Shown in pieces: positions 63,395 to 64,000 of a stretch of 64,000 nt of DNA. How positions within the stretch are numbered: the stretch's first letter is position 1; each line of letters starts with the position of its first letter. The DNA comes from Clostridiales bacterium (GTDB lineage: Bacteria; Bacillota; Clostridia; Christensenellales; Pumilibacteraceae), in assembly GCA_015055625.1 (NCBI GenBank), contig SVHU01000001.1, positions 94,293 to 158,292 on the forward strand, read 5' to 3'. The notes beneath the pieces are model-generated. The model was given only the letters and a program-made list of their open reading frames with translations, was not told the DNA's origin and searched no databases. Made by a program: the position numbers and the translations under genes.

Positions 63395-63949
63395 TTATTC
63401 TCCTTGTTTATACTCCAAAAAGCTCAATGCTACCGATCCGCATTTTCTTGTATCAAAAACAAAACTATCATCTTCAAAAGAATTTTTAACGTCGTGTTCA
63501 ATCATAATTAAGCCGTTTTTTGCCAAAACATTATATTTTTTTATTAAATCCAATATTCTATTCTCGATATGAAGAGCGTAAGGCGGATCGATAAAAATCA
63601 AATCAAATTCTTTATTTTTTAGTTTTTTAAGTGCAAATTCGTAATCAACGTTATAAATTTCATAATTTTCAGGCGATGCGCCAACATGTTTTAAATTTTG
63701 CTGAACAAGCGTAAAACTATCTCTATCCTTATCAATAAAAACAACTTTACTTGCGCCTCTGCTTAAACTTTCTATTCCCAAAGCTCCGCTACCGGCAAAA
63801 AGATCTAGTGTAAAAACGTTACCCACCTTATCTTTTGAAGCGATAATATTGAACATCGTTTCTTTAATTCTATCCGTCGTTGGTCTGACTTTGTTATCCT
63901 TAGGATTATATAAAAGTTTATACTTAAATTTTCCGCTTATTACACGCAT
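63395..63949 (-). CDS. rsmD: 16S rRNA (guanine966-N2)-methyltransferase RsmD
   Basis: 184 residues, Rossmann methyltransferase: MRVISGKFKYKLL, LDLFAGSGALGIESLSRGA for SAM binding, and the catalytic DPPY in LIFIDPPYAL. It modifies G966 of 16S rRNA. It pairs with coaD, the common rsmD-coaD order. Confidence 0.96.
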   Translation of the reverse strand: MRVISGKFKYKLLYNPKDNKVRPTTDRIKETMFNIIASKDKVGNVFTLDLFAGSGALGIESLSRGASKVVFIDKDRDSFTLVQQNLKHVGASPENYEIYNVDYEFALKKLKNKEFDLIFIDPPYALHIENRILDLIKKYNVLAKNGLIMIEHDVKNSFEDDSFVFDTRKCGSVALSFLEYKQGE

Positions 63950-63950
63950 A

Positions 63951-64000
63951 TTACAATTTACTGTTAAACTTAACTTCGTTAAGCATCTCCTTAAAACTCT
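63951..64000 (-). CDS. C-terminal end of a gene upstream of rsmD (cut by window edge)
   Basis: Minus-strand frame ending ...SFKEMLNEVKFNSKL before TAA at 63953-63951, one base from the rsmD start. Only about 15 residues are visible, too few to identify. RecG often lies here in Firmicutes. Confidence 0.45.
   Translation of the reverse strand, partial: SFKEMLNEVKFNSKL

Noticed and set aside
1-64000. CRISPR arrays, tRNA, rRNA or phage genes
   Set aside because: No regular direct repeats, no cloverleaf sequences and no phage-type genes were seen on reading; a small RNA could still be missed without a covariance search.

Overview
The window looks like chromosomal core DNA from a low-GC, anaerobic, spore-forming Firmicute of the class Clostridia. 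The pointers are: AT-rich spacers; TTGnnn-17-TAnnnT promoters; AAGGAG ribosome binding sites; frequent TTG and GTG starts; a germination-protease (gpr) gene beside rpsT; a T-box before thrS; the rimP-nusA-ylxR-ylxQ-infB cluster; and a Pta-AckA acetate pathway. An uncultured gut clostridial lineage fits, but that is inference. There are no phage genes, CRISPR arrays, tRNA or rRNA genes. The only mobile DNA is an IS3-type remnant just after rpsT.

Layout. 1-1150: 5' part of gpr, divergent rpsT, IS remnant. 1151-9750, mostly minus strand: malQ, aspartokinase, DUF1015 protein, a 53-residue CdaR-like stub, cdaA (c-di-AMP synthase), holA, a DUF4363/DUF421 membrane pair, MTA/SAH nucleosidase, efp. 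9748-19584: peptidase, endonuclease IV-like protein, then the translation/RNA operon rimP-nusA-rnpM-ylxQ-infB-rbfA-nrnA-truB-ribF. 19742-29334: an exonuclease-only PolC-like protein at the usual polC position, then ispG, rseP, dxr, cdsA, uppS, frr, pyrH, tsf, rpsB: isoprenoid, lipid-carrier and translation genes in classical Firmicute order. 29532-43150: DUF1292 protein, ruvX, a small Cys-containing protein, cysteine desulfurase, RseC-like protein, hisS, hslU-hslV, trmFO, topA, dprA, comM-like, a GT-C-like membrane protein. 43295-47156: a small membrane protein that appears leaderless, gap, DUF4364 and TSCPD proteins, a cation/proton antiporter. 47238-58404: valS, an NMT1-type ABC transporter, radC-like, yebC, SpoU methyltransferase, rplT-rpmI-infC, thrS. 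58718-64000: comF-like, ackA, pta, tmcAL, coaD, rsmD and the tail of one more gene.

How it works together. The minus-strand clusters tie translation initiation (IF2, IF3, RimP, RbfA, S2, EF-Ts, RRF) to transcription (NusA), isoprenoid and undecaprenyl phosphate synthesis, and tRNA modification or charging. Several leaders seem to carry control elements: a tRNA-sensing T-box (thrS), an L20-type leader with an AUU start (infC), a structured leader with two Shine-Dalgarno sequences (rpsB), and terminator-like hairpins directly against the Shine-Dalgarno of rimP and pyrH.

Most unusual points: (1) the polC position holds a gene with only the PolC N-terminal, OB-fold and proofreading-exonuclease parts, with no PHP or polymerase domain; (2) CdaR beside CdaA is reduced to a membrane anchor; (3) a consensus promoter places the transcript start on the ATG of a small membrane protein; (4) an IS remnant sits in the loop of the rpsT terminator.
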